Shown one piece after another: positions 27,259 through 35,870 of a stretch of DNA of 64,000 bases (position 1 is the first letter of the stretch; each line of letters opens with the position of its first letter). The stretch spans positions 15,040 to 79,039 of the forward strand of contig JBBSGP010000012.1 in NCBI GenBank assembly GCA_038253885.1, given 5' to 3'. The notes below the pieces were generated by a model, which saw only the letters and a program-made list of their open reading frames with translations, made no database searches and was not told where the DNA came from. The position numbers were made by a program, and so were the translations under genes. The stretch is from JALZAQ01 sp038253885 (GTDB lineage Bacteria > Gemmatimonadota > Gemmatimonadetes > Gemmatimonadales > Gemmatimonadaceae).

Positions 27259-29229
27259 ATGACCGACACCACCGAAACGCGCTGGGAACGTCACAACGAT
27301 GCTGGACGGCGCTATTTCAGCCAGGGTGAGCTTTCCCAGGCTGAAGCCGCGTTCCTGGCGGCCATTCGTGAGGCGTCCTCGCTGGGGCACGAGAATCTCC
27401 GTCTCGCCGCCAGCCTGAGCAATCTCGGTCAGCTCAAGTACAAACAGAAGGCGCTCCCCGAAGCAGAGGCGCTTTTCAAGCGCTCGCTCGCCATTCGCGA
27501 GAAGGTCCACGGGCCCGATCACTTCAGCGTGGTCAAGGACGTCAACAATCTCGCGGCGCTGTACTATTCGCGCAGCGAGTTCGACCTCGCCGAGCCGCTC
27601 TTTCGCCGTGCGCTCTCGGTGAGCGAGGCGCATCTCGGAGCGGATCACGCCGACGTCGCCTCCACTCTCAACAACCTCGCCCGCCTCTGTTTCCGCAAGC
27701 AGGACTACGCGACCGCGGAACCCTTGCTCAAGCGGCTGCTGGCGGTGAAGGAGAAGGTCACAGGGCCGGATCACCCCGAGGTTGCCGGCATCCTGATGAG
27801 TCTGGTCAAGGTGCGCTTTGCCGCCGGCCAATACGAGGCAGCGGACGCGCTGTGCCGGCGTGCTCTCCAGATTCGGGAGAGCCATCTCTCGGCCGAGGAC
27901 CCTGCTCTCGGACAGACGCTCGATTCGTTGGCGGAGATCTGCGCGGCTCGAAAGAACGTGGAGGAGGAGCTCGACCTCAGGCGCCGCTCGCTTCACATCA
28001 AACAGCAGGCGCTGGGCAACGATCATCCGAGCGTGCGCGCGACACTCTCTGCGATCGAGAGTCTGGCGATGCGGCTGGGCACCGGGGCGGCCCTGCCGCT
28101 CGGAGCAGCACCGCCCCAGGCAGCCGTGCACACGCCGCGGCCGATCGCTTTCGTGGTGCCCGTCCCGGAGCCCGTGAGCGCACCGCGTCCCGAGCCCCGC
28201 AGTGGGCCTCGGCCTGAGCCGCGCAGCGGACCGCGCCCGGAGCCCCGCAGTGGACCGCGACCCGAGCCCAAGACTGGACCGCGACCGGAGCCCGTCAGCG
28301 CGCCCCGACCCGCACCGATCACCGCCATCCGGCCAGAGCCCGTAAGCGCACCGCGGCCAGCACCCATGAACGCGCGACCGGAACCCGTCAGTGCACCGCG
28401 ACCCGAGCCTGTCAGCGCGCCGCGACTGGCGCCCATCACGGCGCTGTCGGAGCCTCTCGGAACGCCGGCGGCTCCGCCATCCCTGGTCACCGACGAAGCG
28501 TTTGGCGATTTCCTCGAGCGGGCGGAGGCGACCCTGCCGCGGAGCTATGGCGCACCGGTCACTCCGCCGCGCGCGCAGACTCCATCGCTTCCTCTCCCTT
28601 CCCTGACGGATCTGCGAGCTGTCTCCCCGTTGCGCGTTCACGCGTATCAGGATGATCCGGAGTCCGACCCGTTCACGTCGCGGGACTATGCTGCCTTTCC
28701 CTCCCGCAACAGATGGAAATACGGCGCTGCGGCCGCGGCCGCGATCGCCGTCGTGGCCGGGTGGCTGCTGTTCGCGGGAGGCTTGTCGGGTCGCACGACC
28801 AAGCAGGGATCGGCCTCCCCGCGCCAGCCGGGCGCATCAGCGCCGACGCGAGCGGGCTCCGGAGCACGCGGAACCGTCCAACCGGCCGTGCACACCGACT
28901 CCGTGCGACGCTCGGGCGCCGGCTCGGCGAGCCGGCCGGCGGAGCCGGAGCCCCGACCGACTGCAGCAGTTGTGCGCAGCGCCAGCGCGGCGTCCGACGA
29001 CGCCTCGCTCGGCAATGCCCGCCCGCACCTGGAAGCGGCAGGCTCACCGGCGCGCAGAGATCCGCCGCCCTTGACGCTCGCCAAGCTCGATATTCGCGTG
29101 CCCGGCATGGACAAGATCACACGCAACATCGAGGAGAGCGTCAAGGCGCGCCTGGACTCACTGTCGCGCATCAACGTGAAGCCACCGACCTTCCAGAACA
29201 GGCCGGTCAGCCAGCCGCCATCGAAGTAG
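27259..29229 (+). CDS. TPR-repeat protein with proline-rich linker and one membrane segment
   Basis: 656 residues from the ATG at 27259, preceded by a good GGCAAGGAG ribosome-binding site (the open frame begins at 27223). Residues about 1-280 are tetratricopeptide repeats of the kinesin-light-chain type (LAASLSNLGQLKYKQK, VNNLAALYYSR, LNNLARLCFRKQDY), a protein-protein docking surface. About 290-400 is a Pro-Glu-Pro-rich linker made of repeated PEPxSxPR units. A single hydrophobic segment (AAAAIAVVAGWLLFAGG, near 500) is followed by a short low-complexity C-terminal region. The TPR domain therefore probably faces the cytoplasm with the tail outside. No catalytic domain; partners unknown. Confidence 0.8.
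   Translation: MTDTTETRWERHNDAGRRYFSQGELSQAEAAFLAAIREASSLGHENLRLAASLSNLGQLKYKQKALPEAEALFKRSLAIREKVHGPDHFSVVKDVNNLAALYYSRSEFDLAEPLFRRALSVSEAHLGADHADVASTLNNLARLCFRKQDYATAEPLLKRLLAVKEKVTGPDHPEVAGILMSLVKVRFAAGQYEAADALCRRALQIRESHLSAEDPALGQTLDSLAEICAARKNVEEELDLRRRSLHIKQQALGNDHPSVRATLSAIESLAMRLGTGAALPLGAAPPQAAVHTPRPIAFVVPVPEPVSAPRPEPRSGPRPEPRSGPRPEPRSGPRPEPKTGPRPEPVSAPRPAPITAIRPEPVSAPRPAPMNARPEPVSAPRPEPVSAPRLAPITALSEPLGTPAAPPSLVTDEAFGDFLERAEATLPRSYGAPVTPPRAQTPSLPLPSLTDLRAVSPLRVHAYQDDPESDPFTSRDYAAFPSRNRWKYGAAAAAAIAVVAGWLLFAGGLSGRTTKQGSASPRQPGASAPTRAGSGARGTVQPAVHTDSVRRSGAGSASRPAEPEPRPTAAVVRSASAASDDASLGNARPHLEAAGSPARRDPPPLTLAKLDIRVPGMDKITRNIEESVKARLDSLSRINVKPPTFQNRPVSQPPSK
28165..28440 (+). repeat. In-frame Pro-Glu-Pro coding repeats
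   Basis: About eleven degenerate repeats of roughly 24-30 bases encode PEPRSGPR/PEPVSAPR units inside the TPR gene. Unit length varies and all units keep the reading frame, so this is a protein linker, prone to copy-number change, not a DNA-level element. Confidence 0.8.
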
Positions 29230-29243
29230 TCGTCGCGACGTCG

Positions 29244-29876
29244 CTACGCACTGCGAGCGATGAGAAAGCGGCAGCTCGGCGGTCCCGATCGCATGCAGCT
29301 CTCCGTGACGGGAGCCCCGGACATCTCGGACACGAGGCTCTCGATGGCCCGACAAACGGACGGGTGTCCCTCTATCGCCTCGCCCAACGGACACCCGTGT
29401 CCCCGGATCTCGAGAACGTCCGGGCGCTCCTGAACCTCGACCAATCCTCCCAACTCGCTCAGCAACTCGGCGGCGAGCCGGACACGCGTCGCCAGGTCTG
29501 CTGACGCGAATGCGCTCCTGCTCGCCAAACGGCGACCCGTCGAGCGCATGAGCTCGTCCATCTCGGTGCGCCCCATCTTTTCGCCCATCTCGTCGAGCAG
29601 GCTGAGCAATAGCGGGCGATAGGCGCGTGACAGGCTGGCGTGCGCCGCCGGGGACAGCTCATAGGTCACGGCGGGTTTGCCGCCCGTGCGTCGCTGCCCG
29701 GCCGGTCTCGCGATCCCGTCTGTCTCGAGCGTCAGCAGCTGCGCCCGCACCGCATTGTCGGTGAGTTCGAGCGCGACCGCGATATCGTCGACCGTGAGCC
29801 GCTCGCGCCGCAGAAGGCCGACGATACGACCTCGGGTGCTACCAAAGAACTTCCGATTCCACGCGCCGAGTGTCAT
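29244..29876 (-). CDS. SufR-like HTH transcriptional regulator with C-terminal cysteine cluster
   Basis: 210-residue regulator. An N-terminal winged helix (GRIVGLLRRERLTVDDIAVAL, then TGGKPAVTYELS wing) resembles COG2345/DeoR-type regulators including SufR. The C-terminal domain has four cysteines spaced C-x12-C-x18-C-x7-C, an arrangement reminiscent of the iron-sulfur ligands of SufR, although spacing differs. It is divergent from the DUF4142 gene, and a perfect inverted repeat in the gap overlaps that gene's promoter, so it probably represses or activates its neighbour and itself in response to Fe-S, redox or metal state. Ligand is inferred, not shown. Confidence 0.75.
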   Translation of the reverse strand: MTLGAWNRKFFGSTRGRIVGLLRRERLTVDDIAVALELTDNAVRAQLLTLETDGIARPAGQRRTGGKPAVTYELSPAAHASLSRAYRPLLLSLLDEMGEKMGRTEMDELMRSTGRRLASRSAFASADLATRVRLAAELLSELGGLVEVQERPDVLEIRGHGCPLGEAIEGHPSVCRAIESLVSEMSGAPVTESCMRSGPPSCRFLIARSA

Positions 29877-29929
29877 TGCGTTCCGTCACCATCGGGGATG
29901 ACGTGGAAACTGCGTCCTTTCCCCACTAT

Positions 29930-29947
29930 GTCAAGAGAAATCTTGAC
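29930..29947. promoter_or_regulatory. Inverted-repeat operator GTCAAGA-n4-TCTTGAC
   Basis: A perfect seven-base inverted repeat with a GAAA spacer; the arms extend outward to CTA/TAG with one bulged base. Its right arm overlaps the -35 box of the DUF4142 promoter, and the divergent regulator starts 54 bases away. Most likely the binding site of the SufR-like regulator. Confidence 0.65.
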
Positions 29948-29972
29948 TAGCCCTTCGGTCACAAGGTATACT
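29943..29972 (+). promoter_or_regulatory. Sigma-70-type promoter of the DUF4142 gene
   Basis: TTGACT at 29943-29948 and TATACT at 29967-29972, spaced by 18 bases, are the best housekeeping promoter match in the window. The start codon is 54 bases beyond the -10 box, with a strong GAGGAGG ribosome-binding site in between. Confidence 0.7.
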
Positions 29973-30025
29973 CCTCGAGGCCAAGAGCCTGAAACAGATC
30001 GACCTAACCAATCGAGGAGGCATCA

Positions 30026-30610
30026 ATGAAAATCCTCCTGATCTCGGCGGCGGCGCTCGCGCTCGGGGGCACGCTCTCCGTCTCCACCGGACCGGCGACG
30101 TCCGCCTCTCCACCGCCAGTGCTCGGCACGTCGGTCTTCAGTCCGTCGAAGGCGATCGACGACCCGACCATCGTCGCGATCTTCGATTGGGCCAACAGCG
30201 CGGAATTTGAGACGAGTGGCATGGGCGCGGCGCGGGCGCACGACAAGGATGTCAGGGCGCTCGCTCGGCAACTCGTCCGCGACCACCGTGCCGTGCAGAA
30301 GCAGGGACGTGCGCTGGCGAAGAAGCTCCACGTCAAGGTTCCGCATCTGGCCAACAAGGACAATCCACTCTACGAGCAGCACGTCGCGACCCTGAAGGCG
30401 CTGCGACATGCCAAGAAGGGCGCCGACTTCGATCGAGTGTATCTGCAACACGAGGTGGACTATCACAAGGCCGTGATCGACGCCGTGACAAACCAGTTCC
30501 TCCCAGCGATCCAGAACGCCGAGCTCAAGGACTTCGTCACGAAAGTCGCGCCCGCCTTCAAGGCGCACCAGGATGCCGCGCAGAACCTTCTCGACAAGAT
30601 GAAGAGCTGA
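30026..30610 (+). CDS. DUF4142 exported ferritin-like helical protein
   Basis: 194 residues: a signal peptide (about 1-28), then a four-helix DUF4142 domain. The pattern AEFETSGMGAARAHDKDVRALARQLV, KKLHVKVP and YLQHEVDYHKAVID is typical; conserved His and Glu residues suggest a ferritin-like bundle that may bind metal. DUF4142 proteins are often induced by stress. Strong expression is implied by the near-consensus promoter and ribosome-binding site, and control by the divergent SufR-like regulator by the operator overlapping the promoter. No enzyme activity is established for the family. Confidence 0.85.
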   Translation: MKILLISAAALALGGTLSVSTGPATSASPPPVLGTSVFSPSKAIDDPTIVAIFDWANSAEFETSGMGAARAHDKDVRALARQLVRDHRAVQKQGRALAKKLHVKVPHLANKDNPLYEQHVATLKALRHAKKGADFDRVYLQHEVDYHKAVIDAVTNQFLPAIQNAELKDFVTKVAPAFKAHQDAAQNLLDKMKS

Positions 30611-30611
30611 C

Positions 30612-30664
30612 CGAGAGGGCTCTCTCGCGGATGGCGACGGGGTCGCGGCGCAAGCTGCGACCCC
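30612..30664 (+). terminator. Two hairpins after the DUF4142 gene (weak terminator)
   Basis: CGAGAG-ggct-CTCTCG at 30612-30627 and GGGGTCGC-n10-GCGACCCC at 30639-30664 lie just after the stop codon. There is no T-tract, so termination may need Rho or the hairpins may only protect the mRNA end. Confidence 0.4.
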
Positions 30665-30721
30665 GCTTGCCATCGGGGGCCTGCCGATGCATCCGGAGCT
30701 GTTGCATCGTATTTTGCCGGG

Positions 30722-31303
30722 ATGGATCCACTCGAGCTTTTTCATCAGTGGTTTGCCAGAGCGCGGGCCGTCGACCGGTCACTGCTGCCGGAGCCCACCG
30801 CGATGGCGCTGGCCACCACGGATAGCGACGGCCGGCCGGGCGTCCGTATGGTGCTGCTCAAGGACGCGGATGCGCGCGGATTCGTCTTCTACACGAACAC
30901 CGAGAGCCGCAAGGGCCGCGAGTTGCTGGCCAACCCCCATGCGGCGCTGTGCTTCCATTGGCAGCCGCTGGAGCTCCAGATACGGATCGAGGGAGACGCG
31001 GTGCGGGTGAGCGATGCGGAAGCGGATGAGTATTTTGCTACCCGCCCCCGCGTGAGCCAGCTCGGCGCGTGGGCATCGGCGCAGAGCCGCGCCATGGCAC
31101 AGGATGAAGATCTGGAGGAGCGGCTACACGAGATGGAGCGCCGCTTCGAGGGGGCGCCCGTGCCGCGACCGGCGTACTGGTCGGGGTACCGGGTGTCGCC
31201 CGTGCTACTCGAGTTCTGGCGCAATCGGCCGTTCCGGCTTCACGATCGGCAGCTCTTCGAGCGCACCGGAGACGGGTGGCGCGTCTCTCGGCTGTACCCC
31301 TGA
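30722..31303 (+). CDS. pdxH: Pyridoxamine 5'-phosphate oxidase
   Basis: 193-residue FMN enzyme that makes pyridoxal 5'-phosphate from the pyridoxine or pyridoxamine phosphates. Seen: AMALATTDSDGRPGVRMVLLKDAD, FYTNTESRKGREL (FMN site), FHWQPLELQIRIEG, RPRVSQLGAWASAQS and the C-terminal RLYP ending, all hallmarks of PdxH at normal length. The cofactor feeds PLP enzymes such as the arginine decarboxylase 53 bases downstream and the class III aminotransferase in this window. A TATTTT box lies only six bases before the ATG and no Shine-Dalgarno site is evident, suggesting a leaderless or nearly leaderless mRNA. Confidence 0.95.
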   Translation: MDPLELFHQWFARARAVDRSLLPEPTAMALATTDSDGRPGVRMVLLKDADARGFVFYTNTESRKGRELLANPHAALCFHWQPLELQIRIEGDAVRVSDAEADEYFATRPRVSQLGAWASAQSRAMAQDEDLEERLHEMERRFEGAPVPRPAYWSGYRVSPVLLEFWRNRPFRLHDRQLFERTGDGWRVSRLYP

Positions 31304-31356
31304 TCGCCGGCGTGGGTCTAGGCCCTCGCCAGCGCCCCCTCTAAGATTCGCGCATC

Positions 31357-33306
31357 ATGGCCACTCATCTCGCGCCGAACGATTCCGTCACCGCGGACAC
31401 CACTCCCGCCTGGACGATCGAGGATTCCCGTCTCCTCTACAACCTCGAGGGTTGGGGGATCGGATACTTCGACGTCAACGACCGGGGTCACGTCGTCGTA
31501 CGTCCCGACAAGGCAAACGTCAAACGCGAGCTCGATCTCTACGAGCTCGTACGCGATCTCGAGGAGCAGGGCGTGGGGCTGCCCATGTTGCTCCGCTTCT
31601 CCGACATCCTGCGGTCGCGAATCGAGTCGCTGAACGGCCGGTTCACCCACGCCATAGAGGAGTTCGAGTACAAAGGGGGCTACACCCTCGTGTACCCGAT
31701 CAAGGTCAACCAGCAGCGACACGTCGTGGAGGAGATCGTCCAGTTCGGGGCGCCGTTCGGAGTGGGGCTCGAGTGCGGCAGCAAGCCGGAGCTGCAGGCC
31801 GTGCTCGCCCTCACGGAATCCACAAACCACATGATCGTCTGCAATGGCTACAAGGACGAGGAGTTCATGCGCCTCGCCCTGATGGGTCAGAAGCTCGGTC
31901 ACCAGGTCTTCATCGTGCTCGAGCAGGTGAGCGAGCTCGACGTGCTCCTTCGCGTGGCCGAGGAGATGGGCGTGGAGCCGACTGCCGGGGTACGCATCAA
32001 GCTGGCGTCAGAGGGTTATGGTCGGTGGGCAGAGAGCGGCGGGGAGAAATCCAAGTTCGGCCTCAGCGCGAGCGAGCTCGTTCGCACGATCGACAAGCTG
32101 AAGGCGCTCGGGCGGCTCGGGATCCTGAAGCTGATTCATTTCCACCTGGGCTCGCAGATCACGGATATCCGCTTCATCAAGGCGGGACTCCAGGAGGTGG
32201 CGCGGTTCTACGCCGAGCTACGCGCCATGGGGGTCGACATCACGCATGTCGACGTCGGCGGCGGCCTCGGCGTGGACTACGACGGTTCCGGATCGACTGT
32301 CACGGCGAGCGTCAACTACTCCGTGCAGGAGTACGCCAACGACGTGATCTACACTCTGTCCGAGGCGTGCCGCGAGGGGGAGCTGCCGATGCCTCACGTG
32401 ATCTCGGAGTCGGGGCGGGCGTTGACGGCGCACCATGCCATGCTTCTTCTCAACGTCATCGACGTCGAATCCCAACAGGACATCGCGCTTCCCGACCTGA
32501 CCGATGACGACCACGTCATCCTGCACGAGCTCAAGGAGGGATTCAGCTCCATCTCCAGCCGCAGCGTGCGCGAAGTCTACCACGACGCGACGTTCGCGAA
32601 GGAGCGCGCCCAGTCGCTCTTCAATAGCGGAGTCCTGACGCTGCGCGGCCGGGCGCTCGCCGAGCAGCTGTACATGGCGACGATCAACCGCGTCGCCAAG
32701 CTGGCGCAGAGGGACCGGGAGGAATACGAGGACATCATCGAGGACCTCGAGGCCCGCCTCATCGATCGCTACTTCTGTAACTTCAGCATCTTCCAGTCGC
32801 TGCCCGATAGCTGGGCCATCGACCAGATCTTTCCGATCGTGCCGATCCATCGTCTGGACGAGGAGCCGGTTCGGCACGGAACGATTCAGGACGTCACCTG
32901 CGACTCCGATGGGAAAATCGATCGCTTCGCCGGCGGTAAGCACGGTCGGCCGAGCCTCGAGCTTCATCCATTTCACGAGGGCCAGCCCTACATCCTCGGG
33001 ATATTCCTGTCAGGCGCATACCAGGAGATCCTCGGGGACCTGCACAACCTGTTCGGAGATACCAACGCGGTGCACGTGCGACTCTCGCCCAATGGCTACG
33101 AGGTGACCGATCTCGTGCACGGCGACACGGTGACCGAGGTGCTGAACTATGTGCAGTTCCGGGCTTCCGACCTCCTGGCCGTCTTCCGCCGCAAGGTGAC
33201 GGCGGCCAAATCGCTGAGCCGGCAAGAAGCGAACACCTTCATCGCCGACTATGTGGCCGGACTCGAGGGCTACACATATCTCGAAGGCGACGCATCGTCT
33301 GCGTGA
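31357..33306 (+). CDS. speA: Biosynthetic arginine decarboxylase
   Basis: 649-residue PLP enzyme converting arginine to agmatine, the first step of one putrescine route. N-terminal WTIEDSRLLYNLEGWGIGYF, the PLP lysine in YPIKVNQQ, the substrate and phosphate-site stretches RIKLASEGYGRWAESGGEKSKFG (short motif GEKSKFGL), HFHLGSQI and DVGGGLGVDYDGS, and a C-terminal LGAYQE-like GAYQEILGDLHNLFGDTNAVH region all match SpeA at normal length. The PLP supply gene pdxH is immediately upstream. TAAGATT lies nine bases before the ATG with no ribosome-binding site, so the mRNA may be leaderless. No agmatinase gene is visible in the window. Confidence 0.95.
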   Translation: MATHLAPNDSVTADTTPAWTIEDSRLLYNLEGWGIGYFDVNDRGHVVVRPDKANVKRELDLYELVRDLEEQGVGLPMLLRFSDILRSRIESLNGRFTHAIEEFEYKGGYTLVYPIKVNQQRHVVEEIVQFGAPFGVGLECGSKPELQAVLALTESTNHMIVCNGYKDEEFMRLALMGQKLGHQVFIVLEQVSELDVLLRVAEEMGVEPTAGVRIKLASEGYGRWAESGGEKSKFGLSASELVRTIDKLKALGRLGILKLIHFHLGSQITDIRFIKAGLQEVARFYAELRAMGVDITHVDVGGGLGVDYDGSGSTVTASVNYSVQEYANDVIYTLSEACREGELPMPHVISESGRALTAHHAMLLLNVIDVESQQDIALPDLTDDDHVILHELKEGFSSISSRSVREVYHDATFAKERAQSLFNSGVLTLRGRALAEQLYMATINRVAKLAQRDREEYEDIIEDLEARLIDRYFCNFSIFQSLPDSWAIDQIFPIVPIHRLDEEPVRHGTIQDVTCDSDGKIDRFAGGKHGRPSLELHPFHEGQPYILGIFLSGAYQEILGDLHNLFGDTNAVHVRLSPNGYEVTDLVHGDTVTEVLNYVQFRASDLLAVFRRKVTAAKSLSRQEANTFIADYVAGLEGYTYLEGDASSA

Positions 33307-33357
33307 TGTCATCCTCCAGCGCGACGATCGCTCAGCTCGCCGGCGCCTGATTCACTC

Positions 33358-34409
33358 GTGAACCGGGCCGACGTTCCGGCGCTCATCGCCGTCATCGCCG
33401 CGACCCTACTCGCCACTCGGCTCCTCGGTGCGCTGGCGCAGCGCGCCAATCAACCGGCTGTTCTCGGCGAGCTCCTCGCGGGCGTCATTCTGGGGGCATC
33501 CGCGCTGGGCGTTCTTTCACCCGCCGATCCCGTGATCCGCGCCTTCTCGGAGATCGGTGTCCTCATCCTGCTGTTCGAGATCGGACTGCGAACCGACCTC
33601 GTCTCTCTGCGTGCCGCTGGTTCGGCTGCCCTCGCTGTGGCTCTTGCCGGCTCCTTCGGGTCGGTGGCTGTCGGTTTCGCGGCCGCTCGGCTGGCGGGTG
33701 TCGGCTCGATCCCAGCCCTCATCTGTGGCGCATCGCTCGCGGCAACTTCCGTGGGCATCTCCGTCCGGCTGCTCTCCGATCTCCGCATTCTCGATCGTCC
33801 AGAGGGACAGATCGTGCTGGGCGCGGCGGTTCTCGATGACATCGTTGGCCTGATCATCCTGTCGGTGGTCACGGCCTGGTCGCGCTTGCCCTCGCGCTGG
33901 CGATGGCCTGGCTTGCCGACCGCGCCGGATCGGCGATGCTCATCGGGGCGTTCGCCGCCGGAGTCGTGCTGCATCCCGCTATCGAGCGCCCGGCGATCGA
34001 GCGGGCCGCCACCCCCATCGGCCATTTCTTTGTGCCCTTCTTCTTCGCATCGGTCGGCGCGGAGGTGAATCTCCGCTCGTTCGGCGATCCTCGTATCGCG
34101 CTGATGGCCGGTCTGCTCATCGCCGTGGCCGTGCTCGCGAAGATCGGGGCGGGCTACGCACCCTGGTGGTTTCGAGGCAACAAGGCGCTCATTGGCATGG
34201 CCATGATTCCTCACGGCGAGGTGGGGCTGATCTTCGCGCAGATGGGCCTGCGCACCGGAGCACTCACCCGGGGGCTCTTCAGCGCGATCGCGTTGATGGT
34301 CGTGGCGACCACGCTCATCGCGCCGCTCCTGATCAGCCGGCAAGCACGGCGCGACGCACCCACCTCACGAGCGCAGGGAGAGGGAGGGATCGAAGAGCTG
34401 GTGACCTGA
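33358..34409 (+). pseudogene. Broken Kef-type cation:proton antiporter (frameshift plus internal loss)
   Basis: Two frames together resemble a monovalent cation:proton antiporter-2 membrane domain. The first (33358 to about 33885) encodes NQPAVLGELLAGVILG, EIGVLILLFEIGLR and the antiporter aspartates in LDDIVGLIILSVV. The second, in another frame from about 33860 to 34409, encodes ALALALAMAWLADRAGSA, GAFAAGVVL and MAMIPHGEVGLIFAQMGL. In intact relatives roughly 60 residues separate these halves; here there are almost none, so a segment of about 180-200 bases seems lost along with the frame. The remainder would lack one or two helices. It is either a pseudogene or an assembly artefact. Confidence 0.75.
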
Positions 34410-34435
34410 AGCGCGCGGTCAGCCCGCGCGGCCGC

Positions 34436-35044
34436 TCAGCGTCCGAACCGCTTCTGAACCTCGGCCCAGTTGACCACGTTCCACCAGGCGGTGACGTAGT
34501 CGGGTCGTCGATTCTGATACTTGAGGTAGTAGGCGTGTTCCCAGACGTCGAGTCCGAGAATCGGCGCCGGTTTTCCGTCCATCAAGGGGTTGTCCTGATT
34601 GGGCGTGCTCGTGATCGACAGCTTGCCCCCGTCGTTCATCAGCCACACCCACCCCGAGCCGAAGCGCGCCGCCGCCGCCTTGCCCCATTCTTCCTTGAAC
34701 TTGGCGAGATCTCCAAAGCTCTTCGCGATCGCATCGCCGAGAGAGCCGCCCGGGCCGCCGGACGCCGAGCCAGGCGACATGATCTCCCAGAACATGCTGT
34801 GATTCCAGTGGCCGCCGCCGTTGTTCCGGACGGCCGTACGCACTGCCTCGGGAGCGCTCCCGATCCCGCGCATCAGATCGTCGAGACTCTTGTTGGCGAG
34901 CTCGGGGGCCTTTTCGATCGCAGCGTTCAGGTTGGTGACGTAGGTCTGGTGGTGCTTGCCGTGATGAATCTCCATCGTCTTCGCGTCGATGTGTGGCTCG
35001 AGGGCTCCGACGTCGAACGGCAATGGCGGAAGCGTGAAGGCCAT
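34436..35044 (-). CDS. Fe/Mn superoxide dismutase
   Basis: 202 residues from the ATG at 35044, selected because GGAGGAGAC lies just upstream and MAFTLPPLPF is the standard N-terminus (the longer frame to 35098 adds nothing). Metal ligands are His in EIHHGKHHQTYV, His in NHSMFWEIM, and Asp/His in LDVWEHAYYLKYQNRRPDYV. It converts superoxide to peroxide and oxygen in the cytoplasm or, since no signal is present, inside the cell. Metal choice (Fe or Mn) is not decided by sequence here. It lies downstream of the DedA gene on the same strand, with a hairpin between. Confidence 0.95.
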   Translation of the reverse strand: MAFTLPPLPFDVGALEPHIDAKTMEIHHGKHHQTYVTNLNAAIEKAPELANKSLDDLMRGIGSAPEAVRTAVRNNGGGHWNHSMFWEIMSPGSASGGPGGSLGDAIAKSFGDLAKFKEEWGKAAAARFGSGWVWLMNDGGKLSITSTPNQDNPLMDGKPAPILGLDVWEHAYYLKYQNRRPDYVTAWWNVVNWAEVQKRFGR

Positions 35045-35067
35045 GTCTCCTCCAGGAGAGTCGTAGG

Positions 35068-35098
35068 GTGCGTGGGGCGAGGAACCTCCCCACTGCAC
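35068..35098 (-). terminator. Hairpin between the DedA and superoxide dismutase genes
   Basis: GTGC-GTGGGG pairs with CCCCAC-t-GCAC around a ten-base loop. There is no T-tract after it in the direction of transcription, so it may be an attenuator or mRNA processing element between the two genes. Confidence 0.3.
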
Positions 35099-35107
35099 AT
35101 CCAGTGC

Positions 35108-35755
35108 TCAAGCGGTGTCGGCGGTTCCCTGTAATCGGCGTCGCCCGCGAAACCAGCCGATGATGCCGGGCAGGATGGAGAGAAAGATCACGATCAGGAT
35201 CACCGGCTCGATGTGCGCTGCCACGCCGGGAATCGTTCGCCCCAGCACGTAGCCGGTGAGCAGCATGCCCCAGATCCAGACCAGCGCGCCGAACACGTTG
35301 AAGAGGATGAAGTCGCGGTATGGCATCGCGGCGACGCCAGCGACGACGGGAGCGAACGTCCGGATGATTGGCATGAATTGAGCTAGCACGATAGTCTTGC
35401 GACCGTGCCGCTCGTAGAAGTCGTGTGCCCGGAGGAGATGCTTTCGATTGAAGAGAAGGGAGCTCTCGCGCGTGAAGATTCGCGGTCCGGTGGCGCGTCC
35501 GATCGTGTAGCCGAGGGAGTTGCCGCAGATGGCCGCGACCCAGAGCAGGCCGCCGAGAGCATACACGTTGAGGCCAATTTCCGGTTGCGAAGCGAGAAGT
35601 CCCGCCGTCACAAGAAGCGAGTCCCCGGGCAGGAAGAAGCCGACCAGCAAGCCGGTCTCACTGAAGACGATCGCCGCCAGGGCGACGTAGCCGCCCCAGC
35701 GGATGAGCTCGGGCAGATTTCGAAGACGGTGAAGGAACTCCAGCAGCGAGTGCAT
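35108..35755 (-). CDS. DedA-family membrane protein
   Basis: 215-residue polytopic inner-membrane protein of the DedA / SNARE-associated (VTT) family, implicated in lipid flipping (undecaprenyl phosphate or phosphatidylethanolamine) and envelope homeostasis. Visible: FSETGLLVGFFLPGDSLLVTAG, GNSLGYTIGRATGPR, RFMPIIRTFAPVVAG (here QFMPIIRTFAPVVAG) and FNVFGALVWI, the standard motifs including the reentrant-loop arginine. Start at ATG 35755 gives the normal N-terminus; the frame is open to 35821. It is divergent from a small membrane protein gene and upstream of superoxide dismutase. Confidence 0.92.
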   Translation of the reverse strand: MHSLLEFLHRLRNLPELIRWGGYVALAAIVFSETGLLVGFFLPGDSLLVTAGLLASQPEIGLNVYALGGLLWVAAICGNSLGYTIGRATGPRIFTRESSLLFNRKHLLRAHDFYERHGRKTIVLAQFMPIIRTFAPVVAGVAAMPYRDFILFNVFGALVWIWGMLLTGYVLGRTIPGVAAHIEPVILIVIFLSILPGIIGWFRGRRRLQGTADTA

Positions 35756-35870
35756 GCAGGCTCGTGGATGAGAGTGAGTGCTCCGGTGCCTGAACATCGG
35801 CGGTCGTGAGGCATCGGTCAACCGAGATGGCCCCGTCTGCGACCAAGGCGGCGATGGAGGGGAGAATCAG

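Noticed and set aside
28165..28440. Possible CRISPR or satellite array
   Set aside because: Repeats are degenerate, contiguous and in-frame, with no spacers.
27193..28641. 482-residue open frame on the - strand
   Set aside because: Antisense of the TPR gene; its apparent repeats are the complement of the Pro-rich linker.
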